From positions 806,001 through 870,000 of the forward strand of contig OY756142.1 in NCBI GenBank assembly GCA_963576785.1: a stretch of DNA of 64,000 bases. Reading direction: 5' to 3'. Under the pieces are notes generated by a model that did no database searches, had not been told where the DNA came from, and saw nothing but the letters and a program-made list of their open reading frames with translations. This document shows positions 1 through 11,312 of this stretch, piece by piece. A program made the position numbers and the translations under genes. The DNA is from Chlorophyllum brunneum. Lineage: Eukaryota; Basidiomycota; Agaricomycetes; Agaricales; Agaricaceae. How positions within the stretch are numbered: position 1 is the first letter of the stretch; every line of letters begins with the position of its first letter.

Positions 1-3000
1 GAGGGTTTACAGCATTGCTGCAGATGCAGGTGAGGAACTCGTCGTTCGGTGGTAGGTCTTCTTCAGGCTTTGTGCACTCGATCACATCATTGAGAACCAG
101 CAGGCCATGCGTTGTCCCGTGTTGGTTACAATACCAGGGAAGTTCTCGTGCCCATTGATAATGACTTTCGAGCTGAGCTGCAACCTTGTCGAAGAAAGGG
201 AGAGAAAACATCGTCAGGTGCTCTTTTGCATAGTCGCACCATTGGCTAATGGTGTCGATGAAATTTTCGTCAGCAGCCTCGAACTGGTTTCTGATGACCT
301 TTTCACATTTCCCTTCAAACTCTGAGGCAATCTCTGCGATGGATTTGAGGGTCGTGACTTGCCCAATACTGTAGCCATTTTCCGCCCGAGTAACGAGCCG
401 TATAACATCAGCCAAGCGAGGCTTAACGGCCCCCGTCTCAGGCTTCAGCCACGAAGCTGCCTGCTTCTCGTAATCCTTCGCTTTTGCAAGGTGAAGTAGG
501 ATCTGGTTATGGGTACCGGGATCGATAGGAACCGTAGACTCCAGGTCGGAAAACTGCTCCAGTTCAGCAATAGTTTTGACAGCCTTTCGACACAGATCTT
601 GAGCTCTCTGCTCCCAACGGCCTCCCTCCGACTCCCGTGCCTCGAGCAATCGCAAATACTTGTTGTCTGACGCCAATCCGCATGCCCGAGCACGGTTCAA
701 AAACTTACGAACTTCTTGGAGGGTCAAGGCAGGATCCTGATCGTCCAGCTTCTCGCTCAGTTCCTTAACCAGGACATCCCTCTCCACAATCTTCTCAACC
801 TCGTTTAGTTCATCTAGAATGACATTCAAAGAAGAACCATCCAAGAGTAAGCGCTTGCATTCCGAAAGGTAGGTATCCTGCTCGTCTTCGTCGTCTGTGA
901 CTTTCCTCTTCAAAAGGCCACTCGCTTTCTCTTTGATACCCTCGACTTGTTGAGCAAGGTTTTGGAGATGCCCAATCTCAGGACAATCGAATCCAAGAAC
1001 ATTAACCTCTCTCAAATGAGAGTATAGCTCGCCCAGGCTACGGTCTGGCCGGTCGCCAGGATCGTCACTATTCACCACGGAGTCATTACGGGCACGAGAT
1101 TTTCGAGACCGCTTCCGGCTTTGTTTGCGGATGAGGAAGGAATTAGCAAAATCCACCCAGTCATTAGCTCGTGTGACACATTTCCTAAGGTTAGGCATGG
1201 CCGGAAGTGGGTAGTTGATACGATCGCCTTCGGCAAGAACAGCACGCAGTTGGCGTAGCTGAGGGCGAGCACTCTCGGTAAGAATGCGACCAAATTTGGC
1301 GCTCCACTGGCTAGGAATTCCGGCATTCTGGACAATCTTATCCAGTAGTTTCCTCAAGTCATCGTCATCAATTCGCTTTCGTAGACTGAGGTGATTTGGT
1401 TGGTGGGGTTTGTCGCAAAGGAGATCGACATGATCGACGCAAACAACCTTTGTATCACATCGACACATGACGTGAGAGAGGTAGCAGAACGTCTTGCAAA
1501 CGTTGCACTGGTATTGGTCCTCCGGGCGGTCTTCTTCAGAGAGAAACTCGGTGAGACCGCGGGTCCGAGCTTTCATCCGCTCTGACAACTCCCGTTCTGT
1601 CATTTCCTTGATGCTATCGTGTAGCCTAGCGTAGAGTCAACAACCGACATCAATTGCGGCTTGCGAGCATGCTCACCACATCGCAGTCTTAATCCCCGTG
1701 GAATGTTGGGCGATAGTAAGCAAGAGTTCATCATGGGAGAAGACAGGTAGCTTGCGGTGCTCGCGGTAGCGCTCGACACAAGCAAGGCCGAAGGGAAGCC
1801 AATCGGGTAAAGCGAAATTGACGGCTTCATTAAAATTGAGCTGAAAGAAAGGCCATGAGCAGACAGCTGATGACTAGGAGGTAAACAACCTACACCATGA
1901 TTAAACCCGGCATGGTAGGCCTTAGGGAAGGTGATGACAAATTCACCAGCCCTTTGGTTGCAAGCATATACCCGAACACCAGCCTCCGTGAGCCGACGAG
2001 GATTCATGAGCGTCACCAGCTGGAAGAGTAAATCAGGCTGAGCTTGAAATAGATCCGGAGCTTCGCCTTTGATTGCTGCCTCAAACAGTTCTGCATCATC
2101 GCCCGGAATCCCGTACCAAGTTTTGGTTTCACCCCAATGCACTACACTCCAATGAGAGACATTCTGGCATGGTAATCAAGGAGACTTACTGTAGTTGATA
2201 CTGTATGTGTAGTGATCCTGCAGTGCGAGAAAATTCAGCCCGTACGGGTTTCTTCTGAGCGGACGTAATTACCTCATTGTGCCAGCAGAAAGTTGAAAAG
2301 ACCATCCCAACATAAGTCCAAGGCACCGTCATACCTGAAATTTCGGATTTAATGTACCGAAGGAGTGAATCTGAGAGGATCGGAATGTTGTTGAGGTTCC
2401 ATGGGTGTTGAGAGTACGGATCGAGAGGGTGTATTTCCAGAGTAGGCATTGCACTGTAAAACAGATAAGGTACTGTCGGGAAAAAAAAAGCCTAGAAATG
2501 ACAAACCTCCCATGAGTTGTTGAATGAACATCCGCACCATACTCAATTTCAACTGTTTCCTCCTGTGACTGAACTAGTCGCCAGAACTCCTCTTCAACGT
2601 CGTACTCAGTGTACCGGACCCCTGCTATCTCGTTGCACATGTGGCGCGGAAGCGCCTTGTGTTTATCCGGATCCACCAAGTGGTTCTCGAACCACATCCG
2701 CCTAAACTCCAGATCGCGTGCCTGGAAACTAGAGAGACTATGCTCTTCACCTTCGTCAAAACCAAAATCGCCACCACTCGTTGAAAGGCAGTTATAACAG
2801 AACCAATTGTCTGCAGGAATTGTTGCGATAGGGGGGTCCAGACAGTCCATATGGAATCCTTTACGAACATTCACGCGTAAAAATGAGAAAGACCGGCGAA
2901 CCGGAAAGATGACACACCGCAATCACATTCATCACAGAGTAGCATCCTGTCGCCACGATTCGCTTTGTGACATATTTCGCAACTTTGCTGTAAACACTCG

Positions 3001-4511
3001 TTAATGAAATGAAATGAAATTAATGCGTGATCAAGTTCCTCGCTTACTTCGGATGTGCCCTTCATGTACTCTTGCTTGTCATAGAAGACAGGAGGTGGCA
3101 CTACTGGCTGAGAAAGAGATACAGGCTTCTTGGCTAACAAAATTTCAGTCACAATTACTCTCCATATAGATATCTGTTGAACTCACGACCACCTTGATCT
3201 GTTGAGCCCATCCTGGCACTCCGCCGAGCTCTCGCCGCTTTATTCGCATCCTTGTGCTCTGATTCGTCAGGTGGCTCAGATAAAGGGCTTGATGTAGCAG
3301 TAAGGGGACTCGACGGCATACTCGCATCGCCTACTGTGCTATTAGACGTGTGTGCTTGAATTGGAGACTTCATCGAGAACTTACCCTCAACCTTGACAGC
3401 GGTGTCACGTGTGACGACTGGTGACATCGTAGGGGAAACTTTGGTTCTCTCACAGAACTGCTCATAAGGAAGGATGACCCGAGCATAGGAGTTCTTGATC
3501 TGCGTTGAAAGTCCAGGGATGCCTCTATAACCCAGTATCCGCCCCAAATCTGACCATTTCCGGTTAGCTGTGACCTAAATTCGTGTGACCCAGTTTCCTT
3601 ATCATGTACACACACAAAAATATACATACAGTCTCATAGCCACCTAGCTTGTTGACCTCTTTTCGCAGAAGCCATAAATCGAGCGGTTTGTGATTGATAG
3701 TGGGCACAGAGATACGGGGATTGCCCTGTTGTTGATGATATTGATACAATTGTTCCAAGAAATTCAATTTCGCTCTTGATGACGCCTCAATTGAATTGAG
3801 CCTCTGGAGGCGAGTCTTGAAGCGAAAGGCCTGGAAAGCCATATTGAGTAACGAAATCCAAATCCTAACGAATTCACCACGTACTTCAGTGTTCGTGACG
3901 AAGGGCATCTTCCAATCCGAAGGGGGCACTATTTTGCAGACTCCATATTCCTTCGCTTCTTCAGCTATCGACTTGATATATTCCATAGGATCCTTAAATT
4001 GTTCCGATGTGGGATAATATTCCGGGCAATCTTTAAGTCCAAAGGGACGAGGCGCCAGCGGTGCGCAGTCCTCATGGCGGGGGGCGGCAGTTTTGACAGA
4101 AGATAAATCCAGGGCTGGGGAAACGGGGATGGGTGAACCATTACGATATTTTGCAGTAACATTTGTAGCAGCCTCATCATCATCTGGCGCTGCGGACGAA
4201 CCTCGAGCTTGATTATTCAAGGCGGCCAATGCGTCTGTCTTCGACTTCCGTGGAGCACGCTTTTCGGTATTAGGTGAAGTAATCGACTGAGGCACCTTGG
4301 AAGCTGTTCCGTCGGAGTCACCCTTAATCGGAGATGCACCCTCAACACGAATATCGAGTGAAGATGCAAAGACTGTGGCTGAGTCGGTAGGATAATTGTT
4401 GCCTAGATGGCTTGAACTAGCATGTGAGGAACTGTCGGAGGAAAAACGAGGTGACCTCCCCCTCCGTGAGGGAGTTCCTCGTGGGGTAGCGGCAGAGGTA
4501 CTGCCTTGCAT
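1..4511 (-). CDS. KDM5: KDM5/JARID1-type histone H3K4 demethylase, C-terminal end outside window
   Basis: Nuclear Fe(II)/2-oxoglutarate oxygenase that removes methyl groups from histone H3 lysine 4. The spliced protein starts at 4511 and shows, in order, a low-complexity N-terminus, JmjN (residues about 155-200, with [12 protein letters not shown]), ARID (about 220-340, with [10 protein letters not shown]), a PHD finger near 2800-3000 ([19 protein letters not shown]), and JmjC at 1850-2450. The iron ligands are visible: WHNED gives His and Glu, and the second His lies in the AYHAGFNHG stretch. A C5HC2 zinc finger (near 1400-1540) and a long PLU-1-like helical region follow. The last residues before the left edge contain LTCICSN, which looks like the first Cys pair of a second PHD finger. 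Many short introns interrupt the gene. The catalytic residues look intact, so an active enzyme is expected. The paralogue status (Lid2/KDM5) follows from the JmjN-ARID-PHD-JmjC-zinc-PLU order. Confidence 0.95.
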
Positions 4512-5685
4512 GTCAATAAGGGCAGAAGCTGGTTTTTCTGGGTGGACTGAGCACCAGTTCCAGGCGTTCTGAGGTAGAGAGAGTTAAGAGAGTAAGTGGC
4601 GGAGTTTAAACTAGGCCAGGTTATGTTACTCGAGCGCTTCTGCGTGGGTAATTGCCATTTATATGGATCACAAGGATCCGCTGTTCCTTGCCCGTCACTC
4701 CCCACCCACAAAAAGCTCTGAAGGGGGACCAATATCGGCCGATAAATGACTTATATTAGTGGATCCTTTCTACAGAACATGTCTCTTTCCGGAGGTCACG
4801 AGAGACGATTTTTTCACAAACGCTCACAGATGGTCCATATTGACTCTTACGACCCCATGGATATTTTGGGAGAAACCAGTCACACTTAATGTGGCCAACA
4901 TCACCATGCGGATGGCAACCGCAATTGGTAGCCACCATTTCCCATGGCATATCAGCTCGCAGTTGGGGCTCGGACTGCTGGTATCTGCATGGATAACCAG
5001 TCCTTAGCTTGTGCCCCCGATAGTCCGTGCGCTTGGAATCCCTCGGCTAAACACCGAAACGTCCCGGGATTCGGCTGTCAACGAGACTAAAGGGGTTCCT
5101 CAGATTCCTCTGCGTCCTGGCCGCCCCCCATATAATACACGAGGTGCACACGGTGAAATGATGGTCAGTGGTGTTGTAAATCAAACGACCTCTGGATCTG
5201 ATGCCTCCCACCCTCACGCGCCTCGCACTGGATGCCACTGCCAAACAATTTGATGAATGAGGGTGATCCATAAATGGTGTCAATAGCTCCCATTCCTCCC
5301 GATTGAAGACAGGAAGTTTCCGCTCTCCGGGCAACCCAAGCGACCCTGGAGCATACCGGGAGGCACTAAACCAAAAATGTCCTCCACAGATCAAACTCGC
5401 CTGGAAGCCAAAAGGGTTGAAGGTGCGTGACAAAAATGCCCTAACAAATGGTGGCGCGGGCCCAATACGTATCAGGGCTACAGAGCCTGCTTTGTGGATC
5501 TTACAAACCAGTGCAGGCAACGAAAAAAAAAACACCAAGATCCCAGGCCATTCCAGAAGGATCACTACTATTATAATCTAGATCACAGAAGGCGCGGAGA
5601 GAACACTGCATCTGTCAGAAAAATAAAAATAGATATACTGATGCATGGTAGGGGCATAGTCAATACACAGGATAACAGCAAAGTT
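4512..5685. other. Intergenic region between KDM5 and BST1
   Basis: Holds the 5' region of the KDM5 gene and the 3' end of BST1. Open frames on both strands (for example 5047-5565 minus and 5303-5581 plus) have no domain, no convincing splice context and overlap one another, so I call no gene. An A9 run near 5522 is the only simple repeat noticed. Confidence 0.5.
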
Positions 5686-8600
5686 TCATACGCCTTGTCT
5701 TCGGGGTTCAGCAACGCTCCACGAGACACCTCCCCAGTAACGTCGTCCAACTCTTACACCTACTAGGAGGCCAACAGCTATTTTTCCCGCATCGAAAACT
5801 TTATATGGCTGGTAGCCTCCGACTAAAAAGGAGACAACAGCTACGAAAGCGAACGCCCAACGTGCGGATATCTGGTCCTCAAACCTTAATTGTGGTGTGG
5901 GTAAGACTACGGGTTGATTATGAGCATCGATGGCCATGACATACCTTTGACGCATGAAAATCGGTCCAGACGTCCAGGAAGAAAAGTCGACCAACACTAA
6001 GAAAGGTGCCACATTCAAGAAGAAGTGATCCCCGTCAAACGGAATGGTAAATCCAGCCGTGATCAGCGTTCTCACCCAGACCGCTAGCACCGGAGCCGCA
6101 AGTGGGAGCAGCCAGGTCATGAACAGCAAGATATGGCAACTGAGGCGATAATTATCCTGGTGATTGTGAGCATGGTCTCTTGCCTGCTCATCCACCCGAT
6201 CCCGCGAAGTTTCAGTATCAATGCTCCGGCCATGAGCGGAACGATCAACCAGGGGATGGCCCTCAACACCGGTACGATTAGGAGAGGTTGTGGAAGGTTC
6301 GGCAGTAGCGCAGGTCAAAAGTTGGTAAATCCAACACCCCAGATAAGCTACCTGCCAAGGCACGAACAGAAAGATCATGACAAAAATGATACACATTGAT
6401 ATGATGGTGGATCGTCCCACGGCTGACCCCTCGTGTTTTCTACTGCACAATAAGGTCCAATATAAGTGACCGAGGACACAATCTGCCAGCGTACCTCGTC
6501 ATGAAGAATTTCAAGGGAGGTCTCAATAGGTATAGGAATATTCTCAGGACCCACCAACTAGTAACGACCAAACCAGACGCAATGAGGAGGATCAGTGGTG
6601 CCAAGGGTGCGAACACGCCGGAACTGCCGAGTCCTAAATAGAACTCTGTTGGCCAAGGCAGGAAAGAAGCGAAAAGCGATATGGGCAACATGAAACACGA
6701 GAGTATTCTTCCGTAATATCGCAGTGACTGTCCAATAGATGGCATCGGCGCTATAGATGTCGACTCAAGTTGGTGACAGTACGCGATGTGAGGCAAAGTA
6801 CATACCACCTCGGTCATACATCCCTAAACCTAGGAACAGGAGAATAGACGAGACACCAGTTGCCCAACCAACAAGAGTTGTCAGATATCGGGAAGCCCAC
6901 CGTCCAAGCGTTGCGGGCCAATCAATGGACAAATCCAGTCCCTCGAGATTGTCAATGCAACTGGAACTTCCAGACGAGTAGATGATCAGGTGAAGGCCTC
7001 GCTGACCTTGCTCGCCATGGTACGGAGCAGGGTAATGCGTGTGCAACGAGATTCGTCGGTCACCAGCAATTATCAAAGGGTAATAATGGGTCTCTATGGG
7101 GTGCGAGATGTGGATCAGGAGTGGTGCAAGGTATGATTCTGTAACGTCGTCAGGTCACCACCTAGACCTCTTTGATGGATTCTCACCAGTGCAGTGGTCA
7201 ACTTTGTGGAAACGCGGGATCAGGCGGTACACGATCAGGGCGTTGGACAAGAGACGGGGAAGCCGGACGTCGAGCCTCATTGAACTCTCACCCTTTATCT
7301 CCACAAGCGCATTCCGAAAAAGCAACGCTAAGGTGACAGAGTTCAGCTCAACCTGGTCGAGTTAGATCAAGTTCAATAGACGTACATGTAATCGGAACTA
7401 CATCAGTGATTGCCTCTTTATAGTTGAACCCTGCAGCTACCCAGCCTTCGCCCTCACCGTTGTCGGCCTTGATACCAACCCATTTACTGCGTGATAGCGC
7501 TATTTCTGCTTCGTATAAGACGACTCCATCAGACTCATCAACACCACCAGAGGAAGGATCAGAGTCAATTCGAGGACGCGGAAAAAGTTCTCCGGGAATT
7601 GGTTTGGGTAGTAATTTAAGGGTGATCGGCTTAAGGGAGGAGCAGCGGGGAAAATCACTGCCTTCTTCAGTGGGTGAGCAAATATAAACAGAGATTTGTA
7701 GAGCGTGCCGGGTCTGAGGATAAACGGGGGGGATAGAACCTTTACCAACGAGGACGCTCAGTTTGGCGAGTGTTGTCCCATCCACGATTGGAGGGACGGG
7801 GAGTAGGTATACGCGGGAGTCCACAGGCTTGCGGATGAGTTGCAAACCGGGGGGGACGATGTCGTACGTATCTTGATCAGAAAGTTCGAAGCTTGAGCTA
7901 TTTTCCGGATGTTCTTGAACACCAGGAGGTAATTTATGACCATCACGAAGCCATATGTCGAGTACCTCCTTTCTCGCTGCGGGGGACTTTTTCGGGCACA
8001 GCTCCAAGAGGGCACGAGCTATGCGCCAGCGGACTTGGTGACACCAGACCATCTCTCTGTGGCCCACCCCGGTCCAGGCACCTTCCATTGCAGATGTGAA
8101 AATCGTTTCCCGGTAAAGGTCGCCATTTCCACGAGGTAATATGCATGATTCAGAAGGTACCATCCCATCGGTCGCGCCACCGCAAAGGGATAGTATGAGG
8201 GTGGCATCGCTGTTAATGTTATGGCGTATTTTTGCGTAGATATCATCGATTCGTGAGTCGAATCGGGCTGGTGGAAGTGTGTGAGGCGTCGACATAGTGA
8301 TGATGGTTGAAATTCGTTCAGAAGGTAACAGTGCAGTGGCAACAACCCCGCCCATCGAGTGACCTAGGATAATCAATGAGGTATGTGGTGGGTATTGCGA
8401 TAAGATATAATCAATAGCTTTTGAAGTGTACTCTATTTGGGATTGTAATGTCGTTCCATGGAGGGCCGACAGATCTTCATTGAAGTCAACTGTGAAATTG
8501 TCAGGTAAATAAAGTATCGTGTGGTTGGGCATGTTCACGTGCCTGCGTATATGTCCAAAGCGCCTATTCCCCTCGACCATAAGTCAGGCGAAACTTGCCC

Positions 8601-8975
8601 AGGAGATGAATAATATTGCCTGCTGGCGGACGATGCTATGGAGCGGACTTGGTGGGAAGAACCAGCATTTCCGGGAATAAATAGCACAGGTAGACCGTTC
8701 GGGGTCTAGACGCTTCTTGAGAAATTCCTAAGTGGATCACTAGCAGGGCCCACCTGTGTGTCCCAGCCAACCTCCCTGTATAACCACAGGCTATACCTTT
8801 GGGCCAAAGGAGTCCAGGACATATTGAAGCCATTTTGCAACACGTAAGAGGGCGACATGAAGGACATTCGGCATCCTTGTGGGGACAGTGTGGCGTTAAG
8901 CTCCTTGTTCGCGAGGAAGAGTACCAATACGGCCAATATAGCGAAGCACGCCAACGGACCGCTCAAAGATACCAT
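5686..8975 (-). CDS. BST1: GPI inositol-deacylase (PGAP1/Bst1 family)
   Basis: ER-membrane lipase that removes the inositol-linked acyl chain from GPI anchors after attachment to protein, which allows ER exit. The start at 8975 gives an N-terminal signal-anchor ([16 protein letters not shown]) followed by the family block [10 protein letters not shown]. The alpha/beta hydrolase part has the oxyanion region [15 protein letters not shown], the block [12 protein letters not shown], the nucleophile elbow GHSMGG, and the catalytic-His region [17 protein letters not shown]. The C-terminal part, 5686-7076, is a series of hydrophobic segments, as expected for the multi-span membrane domain. The intron at 8542-8490 has a GC donor (G|GCACGT...CACAG): only this join gives the conserved [16 protein letters not shown]. 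An in-frame ATG at 9062 would add 29 residues; I prefer 8975 because the hydrophobic anchor then lies at the N-terminus. Upstream of the 14-3-3 terminator region, same strand. Confidence 0.92.
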
Positions 8976-9302
8976 TTTGTCGTTGAGGTTGGCAAGAGAA
9001 ATGGCGGAACTTTGAGCAGTAAATCGGCGTTCCCACACTCGGCAGATGACATCAACATTCAAATATTCAAATATTTAAAGCTAGTGGTTGATGGGTAATA
9101 TCGTGTTCGCGGCGACCAAAACAGTACAGCTAACAATCAACCCATCCGATTCAAAGAGAAAATGACGATACAGGCGAAACCAACGAAGTCGACTAATGAT
9201 AACGAGTATGTGATAACGACATGAGATGCGATGCAGAATGAGTACGCGACAACCGGTCGCAAGAATCGTGCGTGCAGGAAAAAGTGTGCTCAATGCTCGA
9301 CT

Positions 9303-10231
9303 TTACTCGTCGGCATTGGCGTCGGCAGCCTCATCCTTGTTGTCTGCTGATATATGTGTCAAATCAAAAGCTGACATACGAGTACAAAAATCACCCACCG
9401 GAATCCTGCATATCCGAGGTCCATAATGTGAGGTTATCACGGAGGAGCTGCATGATCAATGTCGAATCCTTGTAGCTTTCTTCTGATAGTGTATCGAGTT
9501 CAGCAATAGCATCGTCGAAGGCTTGCTTGGCGAGGTGGCAAGCGCGGTCTGGACTGTTGAGGATTTCGTAGTAGAAGACAGAAAAGTTGAGGGCGAGACC
9601 AAGTCGGATGGGATGTGTAGGAGGAAGCTCAGTGACAGCAACGTCTGAGGCAGCCTTGTAGGCCTCAAGGGACTTGTCTGCGCTATCCTTGCGCTTGTCG
9701 CCGGTAGCGAATTCGGCAAGGTAACGGTGGTAGTCGCCCATCCTGTAAAATTCCACAACTTTCAGCAATTGAACTTTATATAGCAATAGTATAACTAACA
9801 TTTTATGATAGAACACCTTGGATTCACCAGTAGCAGCAGAAGGGATAAGGTGCTTGTCAAGAACGTCAAGGATATCCTCGCAGATGTCGGCAAGTTCACC
9901 CTCGATCTTCTCGCGGTAACCCTTGATCATTCGTACTTGAGATTCATTGCCCTTTGACTCCTCCTTCTGCTCGATAGATGAGACGATGCGCCACGATGCG
10001 CGTCGGGCGCCGATGACATTCTTGTATGCGACAGAGAGGAGGTTACGCTCCTCGACGGTGAGCTCCTGGTCAGACGAAGCAACGCGCTTCATATTCTCGA
10101 CCATCTCTAGAAACGCGGTTCGTAAGATACCAAAACGTGTAAATTAGTAGGTAGTGCATGCCTTCGTAACGCTCAGCCTGCTCAGCGAGCTTGGCGAGAT
10201 AGACAGAATCTTCACGGGTGTCGGTGGACAT
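9303..10231 (-). CDS. 14-3-3 protein
   Basis: Cytosolic dimeric adaptor that binds phosphoserine/phosphothreonine motifs in signalling, cell-cycle and metabolic partners. Exons resolved by conserved sequence are 10231-10162, 10106-9800, 9742-9399 and 9346-9303; they total 765 bases and encode 254 residues, the usual family length. The N-terminus carries the dimer helices ([20 protein letters not shown]) and the body the family blocks [19 protein letters not shown] and [15 protein letters not shown]. The end of the core is LWTSDMQDS, and the tail is acidic and variable ([13 protein letters not shown]). The first coding intron (10161-10107) has a GC donor, G|GCATGC; joining it restores RYEEMVENM. 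A leader intron (10287-10232) ends with CACAG directly before the ATG. The phosphopeptide-binding Lys/Arg residues lie in conserved blocks. Confidence 0.98.
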
Positions 10232-10287
10232 CTGTGTTTGGTGGTGAGACATCCAAAGTGACGCGTGAAAACGCGTGAAAGACTTAC
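10232..10287 (-). other. Leader intron of the 14-3-3 gene, abutting the start codon
   Basis: On the minus strand the sequence reads AAC|GTAAGTC ... ACACAG|ATG, a canonical 56-base intron whose last base precedes the start codon of the 14-3-3 gene. It contains the two ACGCGT hexamers described separately. Called from splice consensus only; no transcript is available. Confidence 0.6.
10261..10276. promoter_or_regulatory. Tandem ACGCGT (MCB-like) boxes in 14-3-3 leader
   Basis: ACGCGT occurs at 10261-10266 and 10271-10276, ten bases apart, inside the predicted leader intron. ACGCGT is the binding hexamer of the fungal MBF (Swi6/Mbp1) G1/S regulator. A link to cell-cycle control of this gene is inference. 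Confidence 0.35.
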
Positions 10288-10477
10288 GTTGATGAAGGTG
10301 TGGTATGTGTTGGCTGCGTAAAGGCTGGTGAGTGACCGCGGTGAGTACGACGACGACGACAGGAACTTACGGGAAGGGGGGAACGATAAGGCTGATAGAC
10401 AGAAGGTGAGGAGTGATGGGGCGGATTCCTCCAATAAACCAAGCTAAATTAAAGGAGCTTGGGCAGAGGGTTCACTG

Positions 10478-10526
10478 TCACGTGCAAATGTCGGCTTAGG
10501 GCAAAGGGTTGGCTGACGGTCACGTG
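10478..10526. promoter_or_regulatory. Pair of CACGTG E-boxes upstream of 14-3-3
   Basis: CACGTG at 10479-10484 and 10521-10526, both as TCACGTG, about 250-300 bases upstream of the 14-3-3 start codon. They are candidate sites for bHLH factors such as Cbf1-type proteins. Confidence 0.35.
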
Positions 10527-11312
10527 TGGCTTCCGCAGAACCTTCCATCATCAGCCCATTTTCGTTTCTTCCTGCCAACCCTGCCCTACTCATCTTGGCA
10601 ACAATTGATACAGGTCGAACCAACCAAATAAAACCAAATCATTATGGGCTTTCGCGTGTCGATTGGCAACCACCAAGCCAATTCCCAGGATCCCTTCCCA
10701 AAAGTAATGGTGTGACTGTAACAATAGGCTCGCTCGAAGCTGCATTCGACAACAACGCGCCACTTGACAACATCGACAGAAGCATCATGTCGATACCTTT
10801 CCTCCTCTTGTCCAATGCTTCATAATCCCCACAGGATTTGGTGGACAGATGAGTCGCCGGAAGAAAGCTTAGAGTTCTGGCGCGTTCGCAAGGTATAAGC
10901 ACAGACCCCGTGACGTTACTCCTGCTATCGTGCCTGTCCCACAAATTGGCCATTGACACCTTTCCGCCTTCTGTTATGTGACCAGTGAATATATGATATA
11001 TTCGGTTGAACCCAGGTCTCCAGGAACGTACCCTACATGAAGCTGGGAGTAGAGGTTCTTTTACCACCTGTTGTGTTACAATAGTCCGTGGCACTGCATC
11101 AACAATGTAGTTTTCTTGTGTCCCAAACCGGGATATTGGAATATGAGGCAAAGCTCATTCCATATTTGGTCAAATGAAGATGGCGTGAGACCAACCTTCC
11201 TTAGTAATTATACCGTACTGATGGCATCAACCCGCCAAAAATAATATTCCCTGCAGTGAGGCAAAAGGTGAAGTGACGAACCCTATTCACACCACCTTCA
11301 TCAACACCTACC
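10527..11312. other. Intergenic region between divergent 14-3-3 and CLPTM1 genes
   Basis: A frame of 169 codons at 10642-11151 minus and one of about 99 at 10526-10825 plus overlap each other and match no family I know. I see no gene here; the stretch probably holds the two promoters. Confidence 0.5.

Noticed and set aside
3003..3020. Short AAATG repeat in KDM5
   Set aside because: Only three and a half units inside an intron; too short to be called a repeat locus.
5047..5565. 172-codon minus frame between BST1 and KDM5
   Set aside because: No domain or splice continuity; overlaps other open frames on the plus strand; amino-acid pattern looks random.
8975..9062. Upstream ATG extending BST1 by 29 residues
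   Set aside because: The downstream ATG places the hydrophobic anchor at the N-terminus; the extension has no family similarity that I can see.
10642..11151. 169-codon minus frame in the 14-3-3/CLPTM1 gap
   Set aside because: No recognisable motif, and a competing plus-strand frame covers part of it.
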